A stretch of DNA of 64,000 bases, taken from contig NC_020054.1 in NCBI RefSeq assembly GCF_000331105.1, forward strand, positions 3,269,701 to 3,333,700, given 5' to 3'. The position numbers and the translations under genes are program-made. Within the stretch, counting starts at the first letter, position 1, and each line of letters starts with the position of its first letter. Below, in pieces: positions 33,416-41,526 of this stretch. The stretch is from Fibrella aestuarina BUZ 2 (GTDB lineage: Bacteria > Bacteroidota > Bacteroidia > Cytophagales > Spirosomataceae). The notes under the pieces are model-generated. The model was not told where the DNA came from. It saw nothing but the letters and a program-made list of their open reading frames with translations, and did not search any database.

Positions 33416-35116
33416 ATGATGCGCCGTCACCCTATCTTCAACGCTGCCTTCTGCCTATTGATGGCCTGTGCCTGGCTTTGGGGATGCGGCGCCTGGGAAC
33501 TGCCGCCGCTGAAAACGCAGCGTATTTGCGAGAAACCAGGTGCGAAACTCATCGTCGACGCCAATCAGCTTCAGGTAAAATTATCGCTGGGTGAAACCCA
33601 CGACATCGACAGTGTGCGCTGGGATTTCGGCGACGGAACCACCCAGAAGACCAACGCACAGATGAGCGTGTCACGTACCTACTCGGTTCCCAATACGTAT
33701 ACGGTCAACGCGATCCTGATCAACACCTGTGGCGACCAGATTCCGCTTTCGCAGGTGGTTAAGGTAACCAACGTGGTGAAACCCTCCATTGTAACGCTGG
33801 AAGACCCGGATTTTTTGTATACAACAGCCCGTGTGCGCGTTCAACTGGTTAGTACCGGCAATGCGGCCATCACCCGTTATGGCGTTTGCTGGTCGGCTAC
33901 GAACCCGTCTCCGAGTATCGAAAACGGGGATAGCAGTACGGTCGGCTCCGTACCGACCCCGGCCGTCAATACCCCAATCACGGTGCCGCTGACTCGTTTG
34001 CAGGCCAATACCACCTATTGGTTTCGGGCGTTTGCCATGAACGCCGAAGGGCAGATCGGCTACGGCCTGACGCTCGATCGCCGCACCAACCGGTACCCTG
34101 AGTTTGCCATTGCCGACGTAAGCTGCACCGCCGATTGCTTTACGACAGCGCATATCAATTGGCGAACAACCGACCCTGGCTTTCCACCGGTCACGCAATA
34201 TGGGCTGGCTTATTCACTCACCAATAGCCTCCCCGAGGTAACTACCGGCCCATTTGTAGAGGCAGGCGGCCCTAACGTACCCATTGATCTGTCGGGGCTG
34301 CTAACTGGCCGGTCCTACTACATGCGGCTCTACGCCCGGACTACGGCAGGGGTTTATTACGCACCGGGACCGGCAGTAGTCTATCAAACCCAAAGCGCGC
34401 TCAACCGGAACCTGGTACTTGATCTGCCGTTCTTTGATCCACAATTCAATGCCCCCTCGCTCAATGATCAGAGTGGGAATAACAACGACGGCACCCAGAA
34501 AAATGGGTTTCCCCTCTACACAACCGACCGGAAGGAGTTAGCCCAGCACGCGCTCCGGTTGCAGGGACGCCCCAACGACTATTGCTACGTGGCCGATGCA
34601 CCCTCACTTCGCCCGGATGCCCCGTTGTCCATCAGTATGTGGTTTCAGGTGGGCACCCCCGCGGATACCATGGCGCTGTTCAGTAAAGCACGGTTTGCCG
34701 ACGGATCCGGTGAGCAATACAGCTGCCTGCTGACCAACCCGGATTCGCCGACTGAACGCGCCATTAGTGTCTTTCTCAGGCCGGGGACGAATTGCCCGCG
34801 AGGGGAGTCCGCCAGAACCATATCAGCTGTGTATAAGGTCCCACCTTTTGCCTACAAAGGCTGGAACCACTTGGTGATGACCTTTGGCAACTCGGCTGGA
34901 AGTGTAGTCGTAACGCTCTACCTGAATGGCGAAAAGCTAAACATATATACCTATAGTGTGGCCGAGTTGCTGGCCAACGACTGCCAGTTCGGCGAACTGA
35001 AATTCGGCGCATGCAACGCCCGGACGGCCTATTATTTCAACGGCGCACTTGACGACATCCGGCTCTATCGGCGCGAACTGAGCGACTCGGAAGCAAAGGA
35101 ACTGGCCAGTCAATAG
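33416..35116 (+). CDS. PKD/fibronectin/LamG-like lipoprotein, 566 aa
   Basis: The ATG at 33416 gives a lipoprotein signal (FCLLMACAWLWGC). Domains in order: a PKD domain (VRWDFGDGTTQKT, then TYSVPNTYTVNAIL), two fibronectin III-like repeats (RYGVCWSATNPSPSI and TTYWFRAFAMNAEGQIGYG; QYGLAYSLTNSLPEV and SYYMRLYARTTAGVYYAPG), and a C-terminal LamG/concanavalin-like domain (LVLDLPFFD, LSISMWFQVG, WNHLVMTFGNSAGSVVVTLYLNGE quoted in part, FNGALDDIRLYRRELS). This is a surface-exposed binding protein; the LamG part often binds glycans. It is last on the plus strand and begins 43 bp after the TPR gene, so it is probably part of the same operon. Confidence 0.85.
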   Translation: MMRRHPIFNAAFCLLMACAWLWGCGAWELPPLKTQRICEKPGAKLIVDANQLQVKLSLGETHDIDSVRWDFGDGTTQKTNAQMSVSRTYSVPNTYTVNAILINTCGDQIPLSQVVKVTNVVKPSIVTLEDPDFLYTTARVRVQLVSTGNAAITRYGVCWSATNPSPSIENGDSSTVGSVPTPAVNTPITVPLTRLQANTTYWFRAFAMNAEGQIGYGLTLDRRTNRYPEFAIADVSCTADCFTTAHINWRTTDPGFPPVTQYGLAYSLTNSLPEVTTGPFVEAGGPNVPIDLSGLLTGRSYYMRLYARTTAGVYYAPGPAVVYQTQSALNRNLVLDLPFFDPQFNAPSLNDQSGNNNDGTQKNGFPLYTTDRKELAQHALRLQGRPNDYCYVADAPSLRPDAPLSISMWFQVGTPADTMALFSKARFADGSGEQYSCLLTNPDSPTERAISVFLRPGTNCPRGESARTISAVYKVPPFAYKGWNHLVMTFGNSAGSVVVTLYLNGEKLNIYTYSVAELLANDCQFGELKFGACNARTAYYFNGALDDIRLYRRELSDSEAKELASQ

Positions 35117-35123
35117 GCTTCCA

Positions 35124-36176
35124 TTAACTGCTCAACTCGCCGCGTAACGAAACGCCCAACTGCTGAGCAACCGTGCCGGGGTACGGAAATTGCCCCAGCA
35201 GTACCATCAGTTTTGTAATGGCGGCTTCGGTGGTCATATCGGCTCCGCTGACCACGCCAATCTGTTGTAAGCGCGTACTGGTTTGGTATTGCCCCTGCGT
35301 AACGCGGCCCCCTTCGCACTGCGACACGTTTACGATCACCACGCCCCGGCCAATGGTTTCGCTGAGGGCTTCGGCAAACCAGGGGTCTGTGGGGGCATTG
35401 CCCGCCCCAAAGGTTTCCAGCACAATACCGCGCAAACCCGGAATCGACAAAATCGCCTTGACGACGGCGGGGGTTATGCCGGGAAACAACTTCAGAATGG
35501 CCACCCGATCGTCGACTGCCGTTTGTATACCAAAGGGCTGACCAACGGCCTGCCGGGCAATGAAGGGCCGGTTATATTCGATACGTACCCCAGCCATCGC
35601 CAGATGCGGGTAATTTTCGGAATGGAAGGCGTTGAAATGAACGCTCTCCTGCTTCTTGGCCCGATTACCCCGCAGCAGCAACGAGTTGAAATAGAGGCAG
35701 ACTTCGGGCACCACCGGGCGGCCATCCTGCCGGTCGGCGGCAATTTCGAGCGCCGTGAGCAGGTTTTCGCGGGCGTCGGTGCGCGCCACGCCGATCGGCA
35801 ACTGAGCGCCCGTCAGAATCACCGGCTTACCCAGGTTTTCAAACATAAAGCTCAGCGCCGAGGCCGTGTAGGCCATCGTGTCGGTGCCGTGCAGGATGAC
35901 GAAACTATCGAAGGCGTCGTAGTGGTCGTAGATAAGCTGCGCCAGACGTACCCAGACCGCCGGTTTCATATCCGACGAGTCGAGAATGGGCTCCAGCGTA
36001 ATCAGGCTGATGTCGAAATCAAGGCGCTGAATTTCAGGCACCCGGTCAATCACCTGACTAAAGTCGAAGGGCATCAGTTGACCCGATTGCCGGTCGTAGA
36101 CCATGCCGAGCGTACCGCCCGTGTAGATAACCAGCACCGACCCGGCCGGGTTAGGTGTTTTATTGAGTTGAAGCAT
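35124..36176 (-). CDS. ansA: Type I L-asparaginase
   Basis: A 350-residue amidohydrolase converting asparagine to aspartate and ammonia. The two catalytic Thr motifs are visible: VIYTGGTLGMVY (first Thr) and FVILHGTDTMAYTASALSF (second Thr with the Asp). VILTGAQLPIG, RTDARENLLTALEIA and VCLYFNSLLLRGNRAKK match cytoplasmic AnsA-type enzymes, and there is no signal peptide. It ends 8 bp from the convergent lipoprotein gene, with no terminator visible between them. The nearby Nudix gene reads the same way, 39 bp upstream, so the two may share a transcript. Confidence 0.93.
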   Translation of the reverse strand: MLQLNKTPNPAGSVLVIYTGGTLGMVYDRQSGQLMPFDFSQVIDRVPEIQRLDFDISLITLEPILDSSDMKPAVWVRLAQLIYDHYDAFDSFVILHGTDTMAYTASALSFMFENLGKPVILTGAQLPIGVARTDARENLLTALEIAADRQDGRPVVPEVCLYFNSLLLRGNRAKKQESVHFNAFHSENYPHLAMAGVRIEYNRPFIARQAVGQPFGIQTAVDDRVAILKLFPGITPAVVKAILSIPGLRGIVLETFGAGNAPTDPWFAEALSETIGRGVVIVNVSQCEGGRVTQGQYQTSTRLQQIGVVSGADMTTEAAITKLMVLLGQFPYPGTVAQQLGVSLRGELSS

Positions 36177-36215
36177 GAAGTGTGTAAACCAGCCAGAGGC
36201 AGGCGGGCAACGAAT

Positions 36216-36653
36216 TTAGAAAAAGGGCTGGTCGATATAGCCCAGATAGGCCGTGGGCAACAGCGCCGCGTGATAGTCGAGGATGGCCTCGCCCACGTTG
36301 GGATATAGATTCAGATCGGGCAGCGTATCGAGTGGCTGCCAGACAATGGCGCGGGCCGTGGTGTGTTCGGGGTTCAGGGCCGGATCGCCACCAAGCCAAT
36401 CGCCCATGAACACGCAGTGTAGCACATCTTCGCGCCGCCCACCATTGTTGACGACCCCACAAAACAGCAGTTGCGATACCTGAATGCTAATGCCCAACTC
36501 TTCCTCCAACTCACGCTCGAGGGTCGCTTCCAGGTCTTCACCAGGGTCGGGGTTACCGCCGGGCAGCGCAAAAACGTCGGTGTCGCCGTAGCGGTAATGC
36601 ATTAACAAAACGGAATCATTTTGGCGCAGAACAACAGCGGGACGAACTTTCAT
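36216..36653 (-). CDS. Nudix hydrolase, 145 aa
   Basis: The Nudix box is complete and well formed: GGNPDPGEDLEATLERELEEELGI (quoted here as GG..PGEDLE...RELEEELGI), which binds the metal and diphosphate. The N-terminus (MKVRPAVVLRQNDSVLLMHYRYGDTDVFALPG, in part) is standard. Small single-domain members hydrolyse nucleoside diphosphates linked to another moiety; the substrate here is unknown. It starts 39 bp upstream of ansA on the same strand. Confidence 0.9.
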   Translation of the reverse strand: MKVRPAVVLRQNDSVLLMHYRYGDTDVFALPGGNPDPGEDLEATLERELEEELGISIQVSQLLFCGVVNNGGRREDVLHCVFMGDWLGGDPALNPEHTTARAIVWQPLDTLPDLNLYPNVGEAILDYHAALLPTAYLGYIDQPFF

Positions 36654-36706
36654 ACGGTGAACGACTTCGTGGAAAACCAGACGTATCGGTGGCTGGCACC
36701 CATCAC

Positions 36707-36853
36707 ATGTCTCGGTACAGTAAGCTACAAATAAATTGGAATTTAGCCAAGGAAATGGCCAATATGGCCGAAAAAGTGCTTGGTGAGGAAATCCGAGGCA
36801 GCGGGGAAGTATGTAGTTTCATCGCTGGCCTTTTTGTGGAAATCATCTTGTAG
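36707..36853 (+). CDS. Possible small protein, 48 aa
   Basis: ATG at 36707 to TAG at 36851-36853 is open for 48 residues (MSRYSKLQINWNLAKE...LFVEIIL). The middle could form an amphipathic helix (KEMANMAEKVLGEEI). It lies in the 213-bp divergent gap before the ThuA-like gene, 13 bp from its start. Codon third positions are less GC-rich than in neighbours and there is no clear ribosome site, so it may be chance. Confidence 0.25.
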   Translation: MSRYSKLQINWNLAKEMANMAEKVLGEEIRGSGEVCSFIAGLFVEIIL

Positions 36854-36866
36854 ATAGCAAGCTACC

Positions 36867-37577
36867 ATGCGTCGTCTTTTTTGTACTGTTGGCCTATTGG
36901 CCGTTGCTTTCTGTGCTCAGGCGCAGGACGCGCTATTGATATTTTCCAAAACCAAAGGCTACCGCCACGCATCGATCGGGGCGGGCAAGCGCGCGATTAT
37001 GAAGCTGGGTAGCGAGAACGGTTTCCGGACCGACACCACCGAAGATGCTTCGCAGTTCACGCTCGCCAACCTGAAGCGCTACAAAGCCGTGGTGTGGCTG
37101 TCGACCACCGGCGACGTGCTCGATTCACTGCAACAGCAAGCCTTTCAGCAATATATTCGGCAGGGGGGCGGCTACATTGGCGTTCATGCCGCTGCTGATA
37201 CCGAATACGGCTGGCCGTGGTACAATCAGCTCTGCGGGGCCTACTTCCTGAGCCACCCCAAACAGCAGAATGCCGACGTGGTAGTGGTCAACAAAAAGCA
37301 CCCCTCGACGAAAATGCTGCCTGATCGCTGGAAGCGGTTCGACGAGTGGTACAGCTACAAAAACATCGTTGAAGGCCCAACAGTGCTGGCCACGCTCGAC
37401 GAAACCACCTACGAAGGCGGCAAGAACGGAGCCAACCACCCCATTGCCTGGTATCGTACGTTCGACGGGGGGCGCTCATTCTACACTGGTGGCGGCCACA
37501 CCGACGAATCGTACACCGAACCCCTCTTCCTGCAACACCTCCTCGGCGGCATCCGCTGGACGATGGGGAAAAAATAA
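36867..37577 (+). CDS. Secreted ThuA-domain protein, 236 aa
   Basis: The signal peptide RRLFCTVGLLAVAFCAQAQ is followed by a full ThuA domain (trehalose-utilisation, glutamine-amidotransferase-like fold): LLIFSKTKGYRHASI, YKAVVWLSTTGDVL, YIRQGGGYIGVHAAADTEYGWPWY (in part), NHPIAWYRTFDGGRSFYTGGGHTDESY. In Bacteroidota such proteins are periplasmic and often accompany sugar-oxidising enzymes; the biochemical role is not settled. It is a single gene that ends inside a 33-bp perfect inverted repeat shared with ppa. Confidence 0.9.
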   Translation: MRRLFCTVGLLAVAFCAQAQDALLIFSKTKGYRHASIGAGKRAIMKLGSENGFRTDTTEDASQFTLANLKRYKAVVWLSTTGDVLDSLQQQAFQQYIRQGGGYIGVHAAADTEYGWPWYNQLCGAYFLSHPKQQNADVVVVNKKHPSTKMLPDRWKRFDEWYSYKNIVEGPTVLATLDETTYEGGKNGANHPIAWYRTFDGGRSFYTGGGHTDESYTEPLFLQHLLGGIRWTMGKK

Positions 37578-37657
37578 AGAGTGAACGAGCGAATGAGTGA
37601 AAGAGCGTTGACTGTAACAAACCACTCTTTCACTCATTCGCTCGTTCACTCTTTATT
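37573..37657. terminator. Bidirectional perfect 33-bp hairpin between the ThuA-like gene and ppa
   Basis: Arms at 37573-37605 and 37625-37657 are exact complements over 33 nt (AATAAAGAGTGAACGAGCG...), with a 19-nt loop. The arms begin within or next to the stop codons of both convergent genes. The arm is built from short GAGTGAA/GAGCGAA-type units. Confidence 0.85.
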
Positions 37658-38297
37658 AAAGTGCCTTATAATCTTCGATCGCGGTGCGGATTACCTCGTG
37701 GGCTTCTTCGCGGCCGTAGATGCTGGCCAGTTCCATTACCGTGGGCTGGTCGGGCAGGTTTTTGTAGGTCAGGAAGTAGTGTTGCAGGCGGTCGATGATG
37801 CCGTCGGGCAGTTCGCTCAGGTCATTGAACGCTTCATACATGGCATCGCCTTTCAGCACGGCAATGATCTTGTCATCGGCCTCGCCTTTGTCGATCAGGC
37901 GGAAACCACCGATGGGGCGGGCCTGCAACAGAATGTCGCCGTGGGTGATGGTATATTCAGTCAGTACGCAGATGTCGAGCGGATCGCCGTCGCCTTCTTC
38001 GATGGTGCGGCCGGTTTTGTCGGAAGCCAGCTTGGCAATGCCATCGCCGCAGTAGGTCTGCGGGATGAAGCCGTACAGCGACGGAACGATGTTAGAATAT
38101 TTCTGCGGACGATCGATTTTAAGGTAGCCGGTCTGCTTGTCGATTTCGTATTTGACCGTATCTGAAGGTACAATTTCAATGAACGCCGTCAGCAGGTCGG
38201 GGGCCGCGTCGCCGGGGGTAATGCCGTGCCAGGGATGCGCTTTCGACTGCGCCTTAACGGTGGTTTCGATTTCTTTGGTTGAGAATTCCGCTTGCAT
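37656..38297 (-). CDS. ppa: Inorganic pyrophosphatase (family I)
   Basis: A 213-residue soluble pyrophosphatase from the ATG at 38297. Family I motifs: FIEIVPSDTVKYEIDKQTG with the active-site Lys/Glu, then YGFIPQTYCGD, and the metal-binding EGDGDPLDICVL (normally DGDPLDV). KGEADDKIIAVLKGD carries the later Asp residues. It hydrolyses PPi in the cytoplasm to pull biosynthetic reactions forward. The protein is longer than the ~175-residue E. coli enzyme through an N-terminal extension (about 30 residues) and a C-terminal helix, as is usual in this phylum. Confidence 0.94.
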   Translation of the reverse strand: MQAEFSTKEIETTVKAQSKAHPWHGITPGDAAPDLLTAFIEIVPSDTVKYEIDKQTGYLKIDRPQKYSNIVPSLYGFIPQTYCGDGIAKLASDKTGRTIEEGDGDPLDICVLTEYTITHGDILLQARPIGGFRLIDKGEADDKIIAVLKGDAMYEAFNDLSELPDGIIDRLQHYFLTYKNLPDQPTVMELASIYGREEAHEVIRTAIEDYKAL

Positions 38298-38356
38298 AAT
38301 TGCTACTTGATAAAATTGTCTTATTCCGTGAAAGGGAAGGGCCTTAAAAACAATGT

Positions 38357-38416
38357 ATCCCGGCAACCAGAACCCGTTAAGTGCTTCTTGCTGAAGCGGG
38401 TTATGATTGCCGGGAT
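38357..38416 (-). terminator. Hairpin terminator of the GT2 gene
   Basis: Outer arms ATCCCGGCAA / TTGCCGGGAT at 38357-38366 and 38407-38416, with inner arms AACCCG / CGGGTT (38371-38376 and 38397-38402). It begins 55 bp past the glycosyltransferase stop at 38472. Confidence 0.7.
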
Positions 38417-38471
38417 GGCCTGCGCGGCACGACTACCCGATTGATAACACAAAGATAAGACGAACCGGCAG

Positions 38472-39446
38472 CTAAACCGTCACTGTATCCGAGAAACCTA
38501 TTTTTCGGGCAATTTGATACTCAGCGGTCCGGTTGGATGCCTGCCGGATATAGAGTTCCGCCAGGAAGCCCGCCAGGAAGAGTTGCACCCCTAAAACAAT
38601 GGCGATCAGGGCGACATAAAACAGCGGATTATCGGTAGCATTCCGGTACCGCAGCCCCTGCGAAATATTGTACAATTTCTGGCCGACGATAACGACCGTA
38701 CTGACCAGACCCAGGAAAAACGACAACGTACCCAGCCCCCCAAAGAAGTGCATAGGCCGCTTGCTGAATTTGTGGACGAAGGCAATCACCAGCATGTCGA
38801 GGAAGCCGTTGATGAAGCGCTCCAGCCCAAACTTGGTGCTGCCATATTTGCGGGCGCGGTGTTGAACCACCTTCTCGCCGATGCGGGTGTAGCCGTTCCA
38901 GTTCGCTACGATCGGGATGTTGCGGTGCATGTCGCCGTACAGGTTCAGCGATTTGACCACTTCCTGCCGGTAGGCTTTCAGGCCACAGTTGAAATCGTGG
39001 AGCTTGACGCCCGAAATCCAGCGGGCTACGCCATTGAACAGTTTGGTGGGCAGCGTTTTGGTAATAGGGTCGTAGCGTTTCTGCTTCCAGCCCGACACCA
39101 GATCGTAGCCCTGCTCGGTAATCATCCGGTACAACTCAGGAATCTCGTCGGGCGAGTCCTGCAAGTCGGCATCCATCGTGATCACCACGCGGCCCCGTGC
39201 GGCCTGAAAACCCACCTGTAAGGCGGCGGTTTTGCCCATATTTCGCGCAAACCGAATCGCCCGAACGTTCGGGTTGACTGACGCCAGCCGCTCGATCACG
39301 TCCCACGAGCGATCGGTGCTGCCATCGTCTATAAACAAGATTTCGTAGGTATAGGCCTGTTCCGTCACGACCCGAACAATCCAGTCGTGCAGTTCGGGCA
39401 GCGACTCGTCTTCGTTGAAGAGCGGAATCAATAAGGTGAGTTGCAT
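38472..39446 (-). CDS. Membrane-anchored family 2 glycosyltransferase (DPM1/GtrB-like)
   Basis: A 324-residue enzyme with an N-terminal GT2 domain (LTLLIPLFNEDESLPEL, LFIDDGSTDRSWDVI, ARNMGKTAALQVGF, ITMDADLQDSPDEI) and two C-terminal membrane helices (FFGGLGTLSFFLGLVSTVVIV and FYVALIAIVLGVQLFLAGFLAELYI, in part). This layout is that of polyprenyl-phosphate sugar transferases, which load glucose, mannose or aminoarabinose onto undecaprenyl phosphate for use outside the membrane. I use the ATG at 39446; the long upstream extension of the frame is low-complexity and unlikely to be coding. No partner glucosyltransferase lies next door. Confidence 0.9.
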   Translation of the reverse strand: MQLTLLIPLFNEDESLPELHDWIVRVVTEQAYTYEILFIDDGSTDRSWDVIERLASVNPNVRAIRFARNMGKTAALQVGFQAARGRVVITMDADLQDSPDEIPELYRMITEQGYDLVSGWKQKRYDPITKTLPTKLFNGVARWISGVKLHDFNCGLKAYRQEVVKSLNLYGDMHRNIPIVANWNGYTRIGEKVVQHRARKYGSTKFGLERFINGFLDMLVIAFVHKFSKRPMHFFGGLGTLSFFLGLVSTVVIVGQKLYNISQGLRYRNATDNPLFYVALIAIVLGVQLFLAGFLAELYIRQASNRTAEYQIARKIGFSDTVTV

Positions 39447-39567
39447 TAGAAGCTTCGCTTTACTACACAGTGAACAATGCGCACTGTACAATGGTGCGTT
39501 TGGGCGAGGTAGGTACGTTACAGGCGCGAAACTACTGTGAAGGGGGGCATTCTGTACGATATGCCGT

Positions 39568-40311
39568 TCAAAAAATAAGGTAGTACGGCTGGAGTAGCGC
39601 CCGGAACTGGGCCGTGTAGGTCCGTCCGTCGGGTTCGTAAATGGCGAGGATCGCAGGGTTGACGGGGCCAGGTACGTTGCCGGACGAATCGGTAAACCGG
39701 AACCCCACCAGCTGCCGGAAAACGGGTTTCTGATCGTGATGGCGCAGGTGTAGTTCCGTGACGGGCACCAGGGTGGGCGAACCTGCGGCTGCCAATTGGC
39801 GCAACACGGCCATCTCGGGCGGGGGCAGCAATACCCACCACGTACCCGTGGGTGCCAGCAACCGCCGCACGGCCACCAGCAAATCGGCAAACGGTAGCTC
39901 GTCGGTATGCAGGGCGCGATTAACGGCCTTATCAGGCGAGCGCAACGAGTTGACGTAGAAGGGTGGATTAGTCAGGATGTGGTCGTATCGAAGGGGAGAA
40001 GGGCTGACCGCGGAAGGGGGATAAAACTGCTGGATGGCCGATTGATGCACGGTAATGCGGTCGGCAAACGGGCTGGCAGCTACGTTGTCGGCCGCCTGTT
40101 GGGCGGCGGCCTCGTCCAGTTCCACGGCGTCGATTTGGGCATTCGGGTTGCGCTGAGCGGCCATGAGCGCCAGCAGCCCCGTGCCTGTTCCAATGTCGAG
40201 CAGGTACGTTCCCGCCTCGATCTGCGCCCACGCTCCCAGCACACAGGCATCCGTACAGACTTTCATCGCCGTGCGATCCTGCTGAATCGTGAACTGCTTG
40301 AAGCGAAACAT
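39568..40311 (-). CDS. trmN6: tRNA1(Val) (adenine(37)-N6)-methyltransferase
   Basis: A 247-residue SAM-dependent methyltransferase. It starts MFRFKQFTIQQDRTAMKVCTDACVLGAW, quoted in part; the FxFKxFxxxxDxxAMKVxTDxxLLG pattern is diagnostic for TrmN6/YfiC. SAM-binding LLDIGTGTGLLALMAA follows, then DAVELDEAAA and the adenine-methylating motif ILTNPPFYVNSL. It methylates A37 of tRNA1(Val). Single gene, preceded by the hairpin of the upstream barrel gene. Confidence 0.9.
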   Translation of the reverse strand: MFRFKQFTIQQDRTAMKVCTDACVLGAWAQIEAGTYLLDIGTGTGLLALMAAQRNPNAQIDAVELDEAAAQQAADNVAASPFADRITVHQSAIQQFYPPSAVSPSPLRYDHILTNPPFYVNSLRSPDKAVNRALHTDELPFADLLVAVRRLLAPTGTWWVLLPPPEMAVLRQLAAAGSPTLVPVTELHLRHHDQKPVFRQLVGFRFTDSSGNVPGPVNPAILAIYEPDGRTYTAQFRALLQPYYLIF

Positions 40312-40335
40312 GGGGTAGGCTAGTGTTTGGCGTTG

Positions 40336-40390
40336 AACGTTTGATGGTGGCTCACGCGTTCTCGGCTTTCGCCGGCCAATATCAAACGTT
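40336..40390 (-). terminator. Inverted repeat between the beta-barrel gene and trmN6
   Basis: Perfect 10-nt arms AACGTTTGAT (40336-40345) and ATCAAACGTT (40381-40390), with an additional ACCATCAAA just downstream of the right arm that can pair with TTTGATGGT in an alternative fold. It lies 19 bp after the barrel-gene stop at 40409. Confidence 0.55.
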
Positions 40391-40408
40391 AACTACTAAC
40401 CATCAAAC

Positions 40409-41206
40409 CTACTTGTTCTTCCGCTTATTGCGCCAGTACTTGAAATCGGAAGTAAGGTTTTCGAGGTAAAACGATGGTCCGATCGACAGGTATAGCCCCG
40501 AGTAATTGATGTTACTGTCGGGTACGTCGCGTTTCAGAATGAACCGGTAACCCGTGAGCACGTTGAAGCCAAACCAGTGGATGGGCCGAATACCGAACAG
40601 CACCGGAAACTGGTAGGACGCCGAGATGCCCACACCAGCCGGAATGAAAACGCCTCGCGCCACTTCCCCTTCGCGCGTTTGATCGCTGATGAGTTCGTAG
40701 CGGGAATGCCCATAGCCAATCTCGAGCGGCAGACTCACTTCGATGGCCTTTTTGCGGTAGAGATAGGGTTCGAAATAGAGCGTGGCAATCCGCAGATACC
40801 GTTTGACCGACTCCGACGTATTGGGCAGCAGCCCCGGCCGGTCGAGGGTTTGGTTTAAGAAGTAAAAGCCCGCTCCCGCCTTGAAGGCCGCCCGCAGGCC
40901 ACCCGGCTCGTGTTGCTTACGGGTCGGATACAGGAAGCCCGCCCGGATGCCATATACGCTGACGGGTACCCGCTTGCCGTTGTCGTTGCGGGTGTCTTCG
41001 AAAAAGTAAAACCGCTGATCGGTCGAGGCCGTGAAGGTGAGGGACTTCGGCTTCTCGACGCGTAGATTGACCGTGTCGGGCGACTGACCCGCGTTGGTGG
41101 TCAGGTTGGTTGGTTTACGAATATTGACTTGCGTTTGGGCAAGGGTCGCTTTGTAACTACCCATCCAGACGATACAGAGTAAAACAAAGCGCCATAGACT
41201 GGTCAT
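40409..41206 (-). CDS. Putative outer membrane beta-barrel protein, 265 aa
   Basis: The signal peptide (LWRFVLLCIVWMGSYKATLAQ) is followed by a short Thr/Asn-rich stretch and then alternating hydrophobic/aromatic strands typical of a small barrel (VSVYGIRAGFLYPTRK, AFKAGAGFYFLNQT, IEVSLPLEIGYGHSRYEL, GVGISASYQFPVLFGIRPIHW, GLYLSIGPSFYLENL). The tail is short and basic (YWRNKRKNK), without a terminal Phe. I do not recognise the family beyond the barrel pattern. Its hairpin at 40336-40390 closes the transcript. Confidence 0.72.
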   Translation of the reverse strand: MTSLWRFVLLCIVWMGSYKATLAQTQVNIRKPTNLTTNAGQSPDTVNLRVEKPKSLTFTASTDQRFYFFEDTRNDNGKRVPVSVYGIRAGFLYPTRKQHEPGGLRAAFKAGAGFYFLNQTLDRPGLLPNTSESVKRYLRIATLYFEPYLYRKKAIEVSLPLEIGYGHSRYELISDQTREGEVARGVFIPAGVGISASYQFPVLFGIRPIHWFGFNVLTGYRFILKRDVPDSNINYSGLYLSIGPSFYLENLTSDFKYWRNKRKNK

Positions 41207-41344
41207 AATCGGTGAGAACAGAGATGTAGTGATGTGAACAGAACCAACCGACAGCGCAATGGTTTTAATGCCTAATTGAGTGGCGTCGACATGATAAAGC
41301 CGCTGTAGGGCGTTATTACGTTATCCCACAACGGCTTTATCAAG

Positions 41345-41524
41345 ATGAAACGCTTTGTTCCGTACTGCCTGCTCGCCAGCCTGCTTTGCCTTTGGGGCTG
41401 CGGCCCTGTTTTCACCACGTCCGGCTCCCGGCCCAACTACCCGCACGACAACGGGAAACACAAAGGCTGGTATAAACACGGGCGGGGGCTGCCGCCGGGG
41501 CAAGCCAAAAAACGAGGCTGGTAA
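41345..41524 (+). CDS. Small lipoprotein, 59 aa
   Basis: ATG at 41345 to TAA at 41522-41524. The first 18 residues (MKRFVPYCLLASLLCLWGC) are a lipoprotein signal ending in the lipobox LWGC. The mature ~40 residues are small and very basic, with His, Gly and Lys (PHDNGKHKGWYKHGRGLPPG, then a QAKKRGW end). Such tiny His/Lys/Gly lipoproteins are common in Bacteroidota and have no known role. The stop lies 2 bp before the convergent stop of icmF. Confidence 0.75.
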   Translation: MKRFVPYCLLASLLCLWGCGPVFTTSGSRPNYPHDNGKHKGWYKHGRGLPPGQAKKRGW

Positions 41525-41526
41525 CC

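Noticed and set aside
26460..35116. Type VI secretion regulatory cluster (PpkA/PppA/Fha)
   Set aside because: The kinase, phosphatase and FHA are present but no Tss structural genes, Hcp, VgrG or ClpV are in the 64 kb, and the caspase, TPR and LamG genes do not belong to that set.
37573..37657. Insertion-sequence ends or a MITE
   Set aside because: No transposase, no target duplication, and the arm sequence is unlike the other long repeats in the window; a bidirectional terminator explains its place between two stops.
39447..39890. Upstream extension of the glycosyltransferase frame to 472 residues
   Set aside because: The extra N-terminus is Trp/Cys/Arg-rich low-quality sequence overlapping trmN6 in antisense; the family start MQLTLLIPLFNE at 39446 is clear.
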